Assembly (NCBI RefSeq): GCF_002464935.1
Contig: NZ_NBYY01000006.1
Coordinates: 1-41,186, forward strand
Reading direction: 5' to 3'
DNA length: 41,186 bases
Origin: Candidatus Enterovibrio escicola
Lineage (GTDB): Bacteria > Pseudomonadota > Gammaproteobacteria > Enterobacterales > Vibrionaceae
Below the pieces are notes generated by a model. It was given only the letters and a program-made list of their open reading frames with translations, was not told the origin of the DNA and did not search any database. The position numbers and the translations under genes are program-made. Position 1 is the first letter of the stretch. Every line of letters starts with the position of its first letter. Shown here in pieces: positions 7,551-17,917 of this stretch.

Positions 7551-9682
7551 TAACCGTCCTTGTGCGTGATAATCCAGCAGTTGTGCATTTGTTTGTTACG
7601 CTCAAAGTCAAAGGGAATTGAACGTTCACTAATATTTTGTCCAAACAGTCCTAATTCATTTAATAACTTTAAATTCATTTTAAAGTTATGCTTGTTATTT
7701 GAAAATATAATCTCGCCATTCGGGCACAGCAAACGCTTTAAATACCACATCAAGTTCAGATAATCACGTTGTACATCAAAAGTGACTTTCATACGCTTAG
7801 AGTTAGAAAACGTTGGTGGATCAATAAAGATCAAGCCATACTGACCATAAGCCTTTGAAAGCCACTTCAAGCAATCCGCTTGAATAAACCGATGTTGACG
7901 CCCTACTTTTCCGTTGAACTTCATGTTACGTTCAGCCCATGCCAGATAAGTCTTCGACATATCAACCGTTGTGGTTGACTTTGCACCACCAACTGCAGCA
8001 TACACAGTGGCCGTTCCGGTATACCCAAACAAATTAAGGAAATCTTTACCTTTTGCTTTTTCTCCTAACATTTTGCGTATATTACGGTTATCTAAGAATA
8101 AACCTGTATCCAAATAATCTTCTAAGTTAACCTCTAGATTCACCCCGTACTCAACGACCTCCAAAAATCGTTTTGCAGTGCTAAGTTTTTGATATTGGTT
8201 ATTACCTTTTTTCTTTTCACGTACTTTCATAATTATATTGTTTTCATTGATGCTGGTTACATTAATGATTTCACGAACGATGTCTTGCAGTCGAAGACGT
8301 GCTTTTGCTGCTGGCACCTCTTTTGGGGCAACGTATTCTTGGATCACAATAAAATCTTTATAACGGTCAATCGCAACGTTGTATTCAGGCAAATCAGCAT
8401 CATACAAGCGGTAGCATTCGATACCTTGTCGTTTTGCCCATTTATCCAACTTTTGTACTTTTTTACGCAGACGGTTAGAAAACCCAGATGCCATATTGGA
8501 AGAATACGTTTTTGAACCTGTATCAGTTATCTCCTCGCCACGCGCTGTAATCTGATAAGTTTTCATAACACAGTCCAGCGCACCATTACGCAGCTTATAA
8601 TTGCTATTTGCACGCATACGTAGACAGCTAAGCAATTCATCTGATCCAGAATAGATAGAGGCAATAGATCCTTTAAATTTTGTTTTTAATTGCACACCAA
8701 GTTGCGTATATAATGAGATCAGACCAATCGTGCTACCCAAACGTTTACCATATGGTGGATTACAGATAATATGACCAGTCTCAAATCCAACAGGCTTAGT
8801 CATCGTTGACGTGTCACACAGTTCAAACTGGATAAGATCCAACACACCAGCACGTTGTGCGTTAGACTTTGCTATTTCTAGGACACGAGCGTCATTATCA
8901 AAACCAAAGAAGTGTGTCCCACAGGTCACACGATTTTTTTGTGATTGAAAGGTCGCACGTGCGTGGACTTCCATCCACTTTTCACGATTAAATGATTTAA
9001 GAGATTCAAAGCTCCAACGTTTGCGTTTAAGACCTGGTGCAATTTGTGCAATCATCATTGCTGCTTCAATCAGCAACGTACCTGAACCACACATAGGGTC
9101 GAATAATGGGTGATCAAATGACCAACCACTTTTTTTAACTAGTCCAGCTGCATGAGTTTCACGAAGAGGGGCGACACCTGCTTCAGTACGATAACCACGT
9201 TGGTGCAAACTACCACCAACCATATCAATACCCAACAGGCCTTTTTGGCCAAACAGACGCATGTAAATACGAAGATCAGGTTGCTCACGATCAATGCTAG
9301 GACGATCAGAAGCTATCTTTAGAAAGCAGTCTATAATGGCATCTTTTACTTTCAATGCACCGTATTGGCTATTCCGTATTTTTTGGTTAGTACCCTTGAA
9401 ATCAACAATGATACGTTTTTCCGAACTGAAGTATTGTGGCCAGTTAATAGCAAAAGCTCCCGAATACAAATCCATGTCATCACGAACATCAAACTCGCTT
9501 AAAATAAAAATGAAACGCGATGCTGTACGGCTCCAAAGACAGCAAGTATAAAGAGTCTGTTGATCAGCCAGAAAACGAACTCCCGCGTTAACGGGTTTAA
9601 TGTTACTGGCACCCAATTGTTCGAGTTCTTCTGCTAATAGGTTTTCGAGACAGTGGGAGGTAATTGCTAAATATTGATTCAT
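7550..9682 (-). CDS. rlmL: Bifunctional 23S rRNA methyltransferase RlmKL
   Basis: A 710-residue fusion of two SAM-dependent methyltransferases, close to the family's usual 700-710. The N-terminal THUMP domain occupies roughly residues 1-155. The RlmL part (m2G2445 in E. coli numbering) follows, with 'DPMCGSGTLLIEAA' and the catalytic 'NPPYGKR' motif. The RlmK part (m7G2069) fills roughly residues 440-710, with 'FLNLFGYTGTATVYAA' and 'DPPTFSNSKRM'. It modifies helix 74 and the peptidyl-transferase region during 50S assembly. All motifs are intact. It heads the minus-strand unit rlmKL - glutaredoxin relic - uup - DUF3466; its stop overlaps the next ATG, evidence of former translational coupling. 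Confidence 0.95.
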   Translation of the reverse strand: MNQYLAITSHCLENLLAEELEQLGASNIKPVNAGVRFLADQQTLYTCCLWSRTASRFIFILSEFDVRDDMDLYSGAFAINWPQYFSSEKRIIVDFKGTNQKIRNSQYGALKVKDAIIDCFLKIASDRPSIDREQPDLRIYMRLFGQKGLLGIDMVGGSLHQRGYRTEAGVAPLRETHAAGLVKKSGWSFDHPLFDPMCGSGTLLIEAAMMIAQIAPGLKRKRWSFESLKSFNREKWMEVHARATFQSQKNRVTCGTHFFGFDNDARVLEIAKSNAQRAGVLDLIQFELCDTSTMTKPVGFETGHIICNPPYGKRLGSTIGLISLYTQLGVQLKTKFKGSIASIYSGSDELLSCLRMRANSNYKLRNGALDCVMKTYQITARGEEITDTGSKTYSSNMASGFSNRLRKKVQKLDKWAKRQGIECYRLYDADLPEYNVAIDRYKDFIVIQEYVAPKEVPAAKARLRLQDIVREIINVTSINENNIIMKVREKKKGNNQYQKLSTAKRFLEVVEYGVNLEVNLEDYLDTGLFLDNRNIRKMLGEKAKGKDFLNLFGYTGTATVYAAVGGAKSTTTVDMSKTYLAWAERNMKFNGKVGRQHRFIQADCLKWLSKAYGQYGLIFIDPPTFSNSKRMKVTFDVQRDYLNLMWYLKRLLCPNGEIIFSNNKHNFKMNLKLLNELGLFGQNISERSIPFDFERNKQMHNCWIITHKDG

Positions 9683-9712
9683 GGGGATAAATTCTGAGGA
9701 ACACTTCGGATA

Positions 9713-9718
9713 ATTATA
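9713..9718 (-). promoter_or_regulatory. Probable -10 element of the rlmKL promoter
   Basis: A consensus TATAAT lies on the minus strand 31 bp upstream of the rlmKL start. Only weak -35 candidates (TTGAGT at a long spacing) can be seen, so this is a tentative assignment. Confidence 0.4.
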
Positions 9719-9828
9719 CCCGAATTCATCACAGTTAACTCAATTCGTCAACAGAAGAATTATTTAGATCTCCTCGACTACACTGAGCTATTTCTCCGAC
9801 ATTAAGGTATAGTGACTAAGGTAAGATC

Positions 9829-9880
9829 ATGAACGTTTTTCAATTAAAAAAATTAGTTTGACGATCCGAACTAACTATAG
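9829..9880 (+). pseudogene. Possible start of a lost ycbX-type (MOSC) gene
   Basis: An ATG preceded by AAGG opens a short frame MNVFQLKKLV that stops after ten codons; the following codons read RSELTIAR. This weakly resembles the 'NVFPVKS...SSAR' opening of YcbX-like MOSC proteins. In E. coli ycbX lies at this position, divergent from rlmL and next to zapC. IS982 and IS630 remnants now fill the slot. The similarity is short and could be chance. Confidence 0.22.
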
Positions 9881-10612
9881 CTAGATAAAAATAAATTGGC
9901 ATAAGCCACGGGCTGATAAAACAGCTCGTCAATGGAACAGAGATATAACCTGTGTCTCCGTATAAACATCCCCAAAGCTCGTCAGCCATTTCCGACACAG
10001 ATTTTCTATCATCCACGTTAGCCGTCGTTACTTTGACCGATATAATGCCACCTTGGTCATTGATAATAAGCTGTAATGTGAAGCCGTATAACCACCACAT
10101 CGTTCCTTTTCCTAGCTTCGCGGTACATTTAAAAACCTGATGTCTGAGAATGCGTAAGTTGTGACAAACCTGTAGCTTAGATGAATTGACGAAGGCAATC
10201 CCTATCTGCAGTGCCTGATAGTGAGTGAGATAAGAGCAAAACGGAACCAAAACACCTTGCATGAGCTTAACTATTCGCGTGTAGCTGACTAATTCAGGAA
10301 ATTCGTTGGTGAGGTCGCGACAAACAAAGTGGATGTAATAGGTTTTGAAGTTTTGATACCTAGATTGATGGAAAGTTATCACTATCGTCATCACTTCGCT
10401 AACGGAGAGGTGAGAAGATTTGTTTCTTTGTTAGATACCGGAAGAAATGAGGTGTTTTTTCCATGCAGGGAGGAAAGTTTGGCAGAAGTCAGCGACATGG
10501 ACGAGAACAGCGTCTAAGTTATTCATACCAAAGTTCTTATGCAGTCAATAGTTTTTTAAACGATCAGATCGTAACTTTGGCATTTAATTTATTTATTATG
10601 CTCAGTTCAGGT
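9881..10612 (-). mobile_element. IS982-family copy C, 5' two-thirds, plus a shared chimeric tail
   Basis: The minus strand encodes an IS982 transposase from the left end at 10612 (plus-strand ...TCAGGT) through 'AFVNSSKLQVC' and 'KVTTANVDDRKSVSEMADELWG' to 'GDTGYIS'. After that the frame passes into a segment reading 'PLTSCFISPWLMPIYF' that other IS982 copies lack; the same segment lies at 23930-24000. The right end of the IS is missing. The 5' coding part is also broken, so no functional enzyme is made. Confidence 0.75.
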
Positions 10613-10960
10613 TAAGTAGATGATGGATCTACCTTCTTCTTGATATTTCTCTATTTTTTCGCTGAAGTCTTGCCGTTTTTGTTTACAAGCTTTATGGTAA
10701 AATAGAGTTTTTAAAGGTGATATTGAGGCGCTTCAATGCATAGTGAATCGCAGGTTGCGTGACATTAAGGCGTTGTGTTCCGCTACCCATGGTAATCATC
10801 AGAAAACTCCTCTACATCCTTAAGTAGAATACTCTCATAAATTTTTGTAGCAGGTTTATGTCGGCTACGACAAGGCTCTATCTTATTTAGCCCAACGAAA
10901 TAAAGTCCACATTCCAACATCAAAATTAACGCTTGTTTGTTTGAACATTAATTCTTGTTC
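10613..10960 (-). mobile_element. IS630-family transposase N-terminal remnant
   Basis: Reverse-strand fragments in shifting frames read 'RSRHKPATKIYESILLKDV' (about 10800-10870), then '...AIHYALKRLNIT' and 'YHKACKQKRQDFSEKIEKYQ' (10620-10690). These fit the helix-turn-helix and early catalytic part of IS630 (Tc1/mariner-like) transposases. It is truncated by the left end of IS982 copy C at 10612. Stops and a frameshift make it a pseudogene. Confidence 0.6.
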
Positions 10961-11046
10961 TTCTTTAAGTAAGTAAAAACTCGCTGACGAAAATCTAAAC
11001 TACAAGCCATTTGCACATTAGATCACATTATAATTATTTAGCTATA

Positions 11047-11604
11047 TCAACCCACTAATGCATAATGACGGCTACCGTTATCGTATTTTTGTTGATATGG
11101 AGATAACCGATTATTCATCACTTTTATAGTTTCACAAAACCACATTTCTTTTGTTTCAGTTAGCCTCAACGGCGACTCGCTTGTATGCATACATAATGAT
11201 GCTGCACCTACATTTTCTATCACTAGAAACACTTCATTACCGAAATCGGTTTGTAGTACAAGAAGGGAACCTCCAATTGATGCCATCTTCCCTTCTTGTA
11301 CATGAAAAAACCAGCTTTTTGGGAGGAGCGGTTTATGGAAGCGGTTTGCTGCCACTGCGTTCAAAACAAGTTCTGTTCGACGAGGTTTCGATAAAGGAAG
11401 ATGACCCACTACATCTGCGTAAGCCTCAAATAATGACGCGTCACCAACAGTAAATGGAGCATCAAAAAAAGCGTCTGGTGTAAGATATTTTTTATCAATC
11501 GACACCTTAAATACCATATCCAGATCCAAATCAAGCATTAGTGCTTGTGCATTCGCGTCGAAGTACCACTTCCATACATTACTTGGTTTCAACATCGTGT
11601 TCAC
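11047..11604 (-). CDS. zapC: Cell division protein ZapC
   Basis: A 185-residue acidic cytoplasmic protein matching ZapC (about 180 residues): 'KPSNVWKWYFD' near the start, 'KYLTPDAFFDAPFTV', 'RTELVLNAVAANRFHKPLLPKSWFF' in the middle and 'IKVMNNRLSP' near the end. ZapC binds FtsZ and favours lateral bundling of protofilaments at mid-cell. Translation probably starts at the ATG at 11604, though the ATG at 11595 would give the canonical MLKPSN N-terminus. It follows pyrD on the same strand, as in E. coli, but a terminator at 11694-11719 lies between, so it likely has its own promoter in the 90 bp before it. Confidence 0.9.
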   Translation of the reverse strand: MNTMLKPSNVWKWYFDANAQALMLDLDLDMVFKVSIDKKYLTPDAFFDAPFTVGDASLFEAYADVVGHLPLSKPRRTELVLNAVAANRFHKPLLPKSWFFHVQEGKMASIGGSLLVLQTDFGNEVFLVIENVGAASLCMHTSESPLRLTETKEMWFCETIKVMNNRLSPYQQKYDNGSRHYALVG

Positions 11605-11693
11605 CCCACCCCTGCTTCATGCATTTCGTATAAATTTGGCTCGTAGTTAGTGCGTTTGAAATAACCTTTCGAGGAGTGTATACAGATTTTACG

Positions 11694-11719
11694 AAAAAAA
11701 AGGGGATAAACTTATCCTC
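11694..11719 (-). terminator. Intrinsic terminator after pyrD
   Basis: On the minus strand the arms GAGGATAA and TTATCCCC (11712-11719 and 11702-11709, one A-C mismatch) form a stem with a 2-nt gap, followed by eight T. It lies 29 bp beyond the pyrD stop and separates pyrD from zapC. Confidence 0.7.
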
Positions 11720-11747
11720 TTTCTCACTAATTTATTAATTTTTCTGA

Positions 11748-12758
11748 TTAAATGTTTCGTACGATGTTTTTAATCAGTTTCGGACCGTGATAAATAAAAC
11801 CAGTGTAAAGCTGAACCAGCTTTGCACCTGCCATCATTTTCTCTTTCGCAGCTATCACTGAATCAACACCACCAACACCAATAATTGGTAATTTATCGTT
11901 CAATTCTTGATGAAGTCGACAAATAATATTTGTACTCCTATTTTGAATAGGACGACCACTCAAACCGCCTGATTCGTGTGCATGTGGCATACCTGCTACT
12001 ATCGAACGATCCAATGTGGTGTTAGTTGCAATAACACCATCAATCTTGTGACGAACTAAGGCATCAGCAACTTGTACCAATTCTTTTTCCGTCATATCTG
12101 GGGCGATCTTCAACGCTACAGGAACATACTTTCCGCGATTTTTTGCTAATTCATGTTGGCGTAATTTTAATGCGCACAACAAGTCATCAAATGCTTCACC
12201 ATATTGTAATGAACGAAGACCCTGCGTGTTCGGAGAAGAAATATTTACAACAATATAACCAGCATAATCATAAACTTTATTCATACAAATTATAAAATCA
12301 TCTTTGCACTTCTCAAGTGATGTGTCCTTGTTTTTACCAATATTAACCCCAATAATGCCTTTGTACTTCGCCTTTTTAATATTTTCGACCAGCATATCAA
12401 CGCCAACATTGTTGAAACCCATACGGTTTATTATGCCTTCTGCGGGCAATACGCGAAAAATCCGTGGCTTATCATTACCTAGCTGTGCTTTTGGCGTGAC
12501 TGTTCCTACTTCAATAAATCCAAAACCCATCGCACCGAATGCATCAATACATTCGCCATTTTTATCTAAGCCCGCCGCAAGACCTACTGGGTTTTTAAAA
12601 TGAAGTCCCATAACTTGTACAGGACGAGAAGGTATGTTTTGTCGATAAAACATCTCAAGAGGTGTACCGGTAAAACGCCTAAAAAATTTAATTGCCAAAT
12701 CATGTGCATATTCTGGATCTAACTGAAAAATTGCCGACCTCGCTAAGCGGTACATCAT
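11748..12758 (-). CDS. pyrD: Dihydroorotate dehydrogenase (quinone), class 2
   Basis: A 336-residue FMN enzyme that oxidises dihydroorotate to orotate with quinone as acceptor, the fourth step of pyrimidine synthesis, at the inner membrane. The length is normal for class 2 (336). The N-terminal helices that dock on the membrane are present. '[14 protein letters not shown]' (about residues 56-69), the catalytic Ser in '[14 protein letters not shown]' (about residue 174-175), 'IATNTTLDR' and the FMN-phosphate motif 'IIGVGGV' are all seen. Translation may begin at either of the first two Met codons. It lies 55 bp downstream of gdhB on the same strand. Confidence 0.96.
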   Translation of the reverse strand: MMYRLARSAIFQLDPEYAHDLAIKFFRRFTGTPLEMFYRQNIPSRPVQVMGLHFKNPVGLAAGLDKNGECIDAFGAMGFGFIEVGTVTPKAQLGNDKPRIFRVLPAEGIINRMGFNNVGVDMLVENIKKAKYKGIIGVNIGKNKDTSLEKCKDDFIICMNKVYDYAGYIVVNISSPNTQGLRSLQYGEAFDDLLCALKLRQHELAKNRGKYVPVALKIAPDMTEKELVQVADALVRHKIDGVIATNTTLDRSIVAGMPHAHESGGLSGRPIQNRSTNIICRLHQELNDKLPIIGVGGVDSVIAAKEKMMAGAKLVQLYTGFIYHGPKLIKNIVRNI

Positions 12759-12813
12759 GTAATCTCCAAGAAGAAACTTATAACCAAGGCTGTTTAATCA
12801 ATACGTTGTGTAT

Positions 12814-15800
12814 CTATTTCAAATTCAGGAGTGTAAGCTCCCGCAATGCAACAGAGAATTTAGCAAATTCATGAGCAGAACCAACTTTAAATTCGGCTAC
12901 GGTACTTTCCCATCGACCCACGCTCACAGCATTTTCAACCATCCAAGATTCCAAACCAAGCTCTGCTGATTCGCCTTTTTTCATTCCCGATAAAATTTGT
13001 CCAGTCAATAAACGTTGTTGCCAAGCCAAATCTTCTCGGAATGAAGAGCGAGCAAGCGCTTGCCAATGGTTATCAACAGGTTGATTAGTGATCTGTTTAA
13101 GGAACCAATGCAGCGACAGAGTATCACCCAAAACAAAGTAAAGTTTTGCGACCACATCAAAGGGTTTATCTAGTTTATCGGAAACTTGAGCCAAATCCAA
13201 ACCTGCAAATAGACTGGGTAAAGAAGACACTTTATCCGCAATAGATTTAGGTACACCCTTTTTCGTATACTCAGCAGACTGCTGTTCATGCTCCTTGATC
13301 TCTGATGGTACAAGATAAGTCTCAAGGTTATCTGACAAATTCTTGATTGCGGGTTTATAGAATGTAACTTGTCCTTTAATACTTTGTCCTTTAATACTAT
13401 TACGTAGGATCCAATGCGTTGCACGTCGGTGCATTCTCCGGCATCGAAACAGAATTGCATATTGCACAGCTGTTGGTACTTTATTATCCAATAAACGAAC
13501 ATCTTCAAATGTTTGATTAAAATAGAACACTTCACGTGCAACGGCGTAGGCTGATGCTATATCGCTAACCCCAGATCCAGTTTCATCTTGCATACGTGTT
13601 ACAAAATTGAAGCCCATTTCATTGGACATTTGGTTTGCCAGACTTGTCGCAATGATCTCACCACGCAGGGGGTGAGACTCCATTACGCTCCTATAGTTAC
13701 GCTGTAACTCTTTAGGAAAGTACCTAGGAAGTAATTCACCAAAATATGGATCATTGGTTATATCATCCATCACTAACTGTTCTTTCAAAGCCATTTTACC
13801 GTACGCCAACAACACAGCAATTTCTGGACGTGTTAGCCCTTTCCCATGAAGTTGACGCTCTGCCAGAGTCTCGTCATCTGGCAAATATTCCATCGCACGA
13901 TCCAGTTTACCATCTTTCTCAAGATAGTGAATGAAACGAATTTGCTCTTTGAGCAAAGAAACCTTCTGTGCCGCCGTCACGGATATTGACTCACTCTGAC
14001 AATAAGCATTATCAAGCACAATCTTAGAGACTTCATACTCCATACTCGTCAATAACTGATTACGTTGTTTATAGGTAAGATCTCCATCAGACACCAAACC
14101 GTTAAGCAGTATTTTGATATTAACCTCGTTATCAGAGCAATCAACACCACCTACGTTATCAATAAAATCTGTGTTTATACGACCACCCTTCATCGCATAT
14201 TCAATACGTCCTAATTGGGTTGCACCTAAATTTCCACCCTCACTGACAACCTTAGCACCCAATTCATTACCATTCACACGCAATGCATCATTAGCACGGT
14301 CACCAACATCCGTATGGGTTTCTTTCTCCGACTTAACGTAGGTTCCAATACCAGCATTCCAAAGCAAATCCACATTAGTTTTGAGAACCTGTTTTATCAA
14401 CTCGTTTGGCGTCATGGTTTGCTTGTAAACATTTAGCATTTTCTGAATTTCAGAAGTTAGTTCAATAGCCTTTGCTTTTCGTGAAAATATACCACCTCCC
14501 TTAGAAATTAAATTTAGATTATAATCTTCCCAGCTTGAACGTGACAATTTCGACAAACGATCACGCTCAACCCAAGATGTAGAAGAATCAGGATTTGGAT
14601 CTATAAATATATGCAAATGGTTAAATGCCACTAACAATCGAATGCGCTTAGACAGCAACATGCCGTTACCAAACACATCACCTGACATGTCACCAATAGC
14701 AACACAAGTGATATCCGTTTTCTGGCAATCAACGTCCATTTCACGGAAGTGCCGTTTCACTGATTCCCACGCACCTTTCGCGGTAATACCCATCGCCTTG
14801 TGATCGTAGCCATTTGAACCGCCCGATGCAAATGCATCTCCCTGCCAGAAATTATATTCTTCTGAAACTGAATTAGCTAAATCCGAGAAGGTCGCTGTAC
14901 CTTTATCTGCTGCAACAACCAAATACGAATCATCTTCATCGTAACGCACAACGCTCATCGGAGAAATAAGTCTTCCTTCAACGATGTTATCAGTTATATC
15001 AAGAAGACCACGGATGAAGATTCGATAACAACGTTGACCTTCTGCAAGAAGGTCATCACGTCCAGTAAACAAATACTGTTTCTTACATACAAAACCACCT
15101 TTCGCACCCACAGGCACGATTACCGTATTTTTCACTTGCTGTGCTTTCACCAAACCCAGAACTTCAGTACGAAAGTCTTCTTGGCGATCTGACCAACGCA
15201 AACCACCACGTGCAACCTTACCACCACGAAGGTGAACACCTTCAATATCCGGTGAATAAACAAAGATCTCAAACACAGGGACAGGTTTTGGAATATCCGG
15301 AATGTTTGATGGTTGAAGTTTGAATGAAAAATAGTCTTTTAATTCACCCGTCACTGCATCTTTCTGGAAATAGTTGGTCCGTAGAGTTGCGCATATCATT
15401 TCCATATAGCGACGAATAATACGGTCGTCATCCAAGCTTTCAACTTGTTCTAACTCATCTTCAATTAACTGAATAATTTTACACTGCTCTTTCTCACTCT
15501 TAGAATCTGGGGCAAAACGTTTAATGAATAGTTTCACCAACAATTGCGCCAAATTCACATGAGACCCCAAAGTATCTTCGATATAGGCTTGACTGAACGG
15601 GAATGCTACCTGACGCATATAGCGAGCATAGCTTCGAAGGATCGTGACTTCACGTCCTGTCAAACCTGCATTCAACACTAAACGGTTGAAGCCGTCACTT
15701 TCTAATATTCCGTCCCAAATTTTCGCAAACGCATCTTGAAATCGATGACGCGCTTCTGATAAAACAAATCCTTCCCCTGCGCTGTGTAACATCGAAAAAT

Positions 15801-17631
15801 CCAAGATCCAGAACACATCGCCCGTACTTGTTTCTACTTTATATGGTGATTCACCAATCACACGCAATCCTAAGTTTTCCAGCATCGGCATAACATCAGA
15901 TAAATGAATAGCTTCTCCTTTCTGAAATAGTTTTAAGCGAACATATCTTGACGCTACAGGCTCTTCTTGCGGTCGATAAAAAAGCATATCCAGCTTTTTA
16001 TCTTCGCTTAAAAGTTCAAGACATTCAATGTCTGCAACTGCAGATCCTGGCAACGTCACTTCTTTATAAGAACGTGGAAATGCCCGTGTATAACGTTTCG
16101 CAACAGGCGTTCCATTATTCTCACCAAAATTTGAAATTACCGAACTATAGAGGCGGTCATCCCAAGATGATGCAGCTTCATTTAGGTTTTGTTCGAGTTT
16201 TTTTACGTCGATATCAAAGTTATTGTTATCAACACGCACGATATAGTGGGTTCTTGCTAAGGGACTTTCTGAGAAAAAAGTGTTAAATTCCACCTCTTTA
16301 TCTGATCCAAAATACTGTTTGAGAATAGCTTGTGTTGCACTGCGAAATTCTGTATTATAGCGTTCGCGAGCGATGTAGACCATGCACGAAAAAAACCGTC
16401 CAAACGGATCGCGGCGCACAAAAATACGTAACATATCTCTGTCTTGCACTTGTACGATCCCCATCCCAATATTCAACATTTCAGTTTCTGTCGACTGAAA
16501 TAATTCGTCCCGTGGAAAATTCTCAATAATGTTGGCGAGTTCTTTCCAAGAATGTGACCCTTTATAGTAACCACTGACTTCAAGTATCCTTTGAACTTTA
16601 TTTCGCAATACAGGAATACTATTCGTAGATTGGTTATACGCAGAGGAAGCATAAAGACCATGGAAACGATATTCTCCAATTACATTTCCTTTTTTATCAA
16701 ACCGTTTAATACCAATGTAATCAACATAAGCAGGACGATGCACAAGAGACTTACTACTTCCTTTATTTATAATCAATAGTTCTTTACGAAGTGCTGTTGC
16801 CCTCGCCGACTCCGGCATATCTGAGAGTTTAATACTTAGACGTGCAAGATCGAGTTTTTTAGCAAGACCTAACCCAACTTCGTCAGAAGGTTTTAATATG
16901 TGGTCACCTTTAATTGCGATTAGCACATAATATTGGTAGCCCATAAATGTAAAGTTGTGCTCACAAATCCACTGAAGAAACTCGATAGTCTCTTCTTGAC
17001 GTTCTTTGTCAACAGGCAGCTTATCTTGTTTAAGTGCGGTAATGAGGGACTTCACTTTTTCTCTCATGGGTACCCAATCATTCACAACTAATGCAACATC
17101 AGTCAACGTTTCGGTGAGTTCTTTTTCTAACTCATTCATTTCTTCCTTGCTACTCATTCGGTCAATCTCAATATGAAAGACCGTTTGGCACTCACCTTCT
17201 TCTCCACCGATGGCGACGACATTTCCCTTCGAATCTTTCACCACATGCTGTGGTCCATTTAGCATCAAGTGTGTAGTGATATCAAGACGACCTAAAGCCA
17301 TACGGACTGAATCTACTAAGAAAGGCGCATCCGGTGTTAAAATCTCAACTATCGTATGAGTTGATTGCCAACCTTCACCACTAAGTGTAGGATTAAATAC
17401 CTTTACAAAAATTTTAGATTGTTCAAACGTATTTAAATGATGCCAAAGACTTATAACAGCACCATAAAGATCAGATTCATTCCTTTCTTGTAAATCATCG
17501 TCAGAGATAGGTGCCAAAATTCTTTTGGCTAAAGTTTCTACAAGGCATTGTTGTTTATTGCTTAGTTTATTACCAATTAGATGATAAACTTTTTCAAGTA
17601 ACATCGGCACAATAGGGTCACGTGCAGTCAT
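12814..17631 (-). CDS. gdhB: NAD-specific glutamate dehydrogenase, large (about 180 kDa) type
   Basis: A 1605-residue enzyme of the L-GDH180 family, close to the usual 1600-1620 residues. The N-terminal half holds the ACT-like regulatory domains typical of the family. The catalytic core follows in roughly residues 750-1250, with the substrate-binding 'VKNTVIVPVGAKGGFV', 'GDMSGDVFGNGMLL' and the NAD-domain region 'LLWNAGIGTYVK'. It converts glutamate to 2-oxoglutarate and ammonia and feeds glutamate carbon into the TCA cycle. No frame breaks are seen, notable for a 4.8-kb gene in such a decayed setting. Upstream there is 286 bp of AT-rich DNA with no obvious gene before an IS982 end. Confidence 0.94.
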   Translation of the reverse strand: MTARDPIVPMLLEKVYHLIGNKLSNKQQCLVETLAKRILAPISDDDLQERNESDLYGAVISLWHHLNTFEQSKIFVKVFNPTLSGEGWQSTHTIVEILTPDAPFLVDSVRMALGRLDITTHLMLNGPQHVVKDSKGNVVAIGGEEGECQTVFHIEIDRMSSKEEMNELEKELTETLTDVALVVNDWVPMREKVKSLITALKQDKLPVDKERQEETIEFLQWICEHNFTFMGYQYYVLIAIKGDHILKPSDEVGLGLAKKLDLARLSIKLSDMPESARATALRKELLIINKGSSKSLVHRPAYVDYIGIKRFDKKGNVIGEYRFHGLYASSAYNQSTNSIPVLRNKVQRILEVSGYYKGSHSWKELANIIENFPRDELFQSTETEMLNIGMGIVQVQDRDMLRIFVRRDPFGRFFSCMVYIARERYNTEFRSATQAILKQYFGSDKEVEFNTFFSESPLARTHYIVRVDNNNFDIDVKKLEQNLNEAASSWDDRLYSSVISNFGENNGTPVAKRYTRAFPRSYKEVTLPGSAVADIECLELLSEDKKLDMLFYRPQEEPVASRYVRLKLFQKGEAIHLSDVMPMLENLGLRVIGESPYKVETSTGDVFWILDFSMLHSAGEGFVLSEARHRFQDAFAKIWDGILESDGFNRLVLNAGLTGREVTILRSYARYMRQVAFPFSQAYIEDTLGSHVNLAQLLVKLFIKRFAPDSKSEKEQCKIIQLIEDELEQVESLDDDRIIRRYMEMICATLRTNYFQKDAVTGELKDYFSFKLQPSNIPDIPKPVPVFEIFVYSPDIEGVHLRGGKVARGGLRWSDRQEDFRTEVLGLVKAQQVKNTVIVPVGAKGGFVCKKQYLFTGRDDLLAEGQRCYRIFIRGLLDITDNIVEGRLISPMSVVRYDEDDSYLVVAADKGTATFSDLANSVSEEYNFWQGDAFASGGSNGYDHKAMGITAKGAWESVKRHFREMDVDCQKTDITCVAIGDMSGDVFGNGMLLSKRIRLLVAFNHLHIFIDPNPDSSTSWVERDRLSKLSRSSWEDYNLNLISKGGGIFSRKAKAIELTSEIQKMLNVYKQTMTPNELIKQVLKTNVDLLWNAGIGTYVKSEKETHTDVGDRANDALRVNGNELGAKVVSEGGNLGATQLGRIEYAMKGGRINTDFIDNVGGVDCSDNEVNIKILLNGLVSDGDLTYKQRNQLLTSMEYEVSKIVLDNAYCQSESISVTAAQKVSLLKEQIRFIHYLEKDGKLDRAMEYLPDDETLAERQLHGKGLTRPEIAVLLAYGKMALKEQLVMDDITNDPYFGELLPRYFPKELQRNYRSVMESHPLRGEIIATSLANQMSNEMGFNFVTRMQDETGSGVSDIASAYAVAREVFYFNQTFEDVRLLDNKVPTAVQYAILFRCRRMHRRATHWILRNSIKGQSIKGQVTFYKPAIKNLSDNLETYLVPSEIKEHEQQSAEYTKKGVPKSIADKVSSLPSLFAGLDLAQVSDKLDKPFDVVAKLYFVLGDTLSLHWFLKQITNQPVDNHWQALARSSFREDLAWQQRLLTGQILSGMKKGESAELGLESWMVENAVSVGRWESTVAEFKVGSAHEFAKFSVALRELTLLNLK

Positions 17632-17917
17632 GGTTTATTCCACTCATTTGTTATGTGATCTCTACGAGCTATAAGCTGCTAATAAATATCTCAGACCTAT
17701 AGACAGATTTTATGGTTTATCTATTAAAATCTTACATAAGATATGTGTTAAATGACACGGAAATTTTAGATATGTGATTACGTACGGTTTAAACAACTTA
17801 ACCGAATGCTTCAAAGCGATTGTTTACATAAATATAACTGCTCACTAGTCTCCTAGTGATAGCCAAAATTAGCTATAAATCGACTTCTTCCTGTTGAACG
17901 ATCTCACCAGTTAGTCA

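Noticed and set aside
7560-9551. Several plus-strand frames inside rlmKL
   Set aside because: All are antisense shadows of an intact conserved gene.
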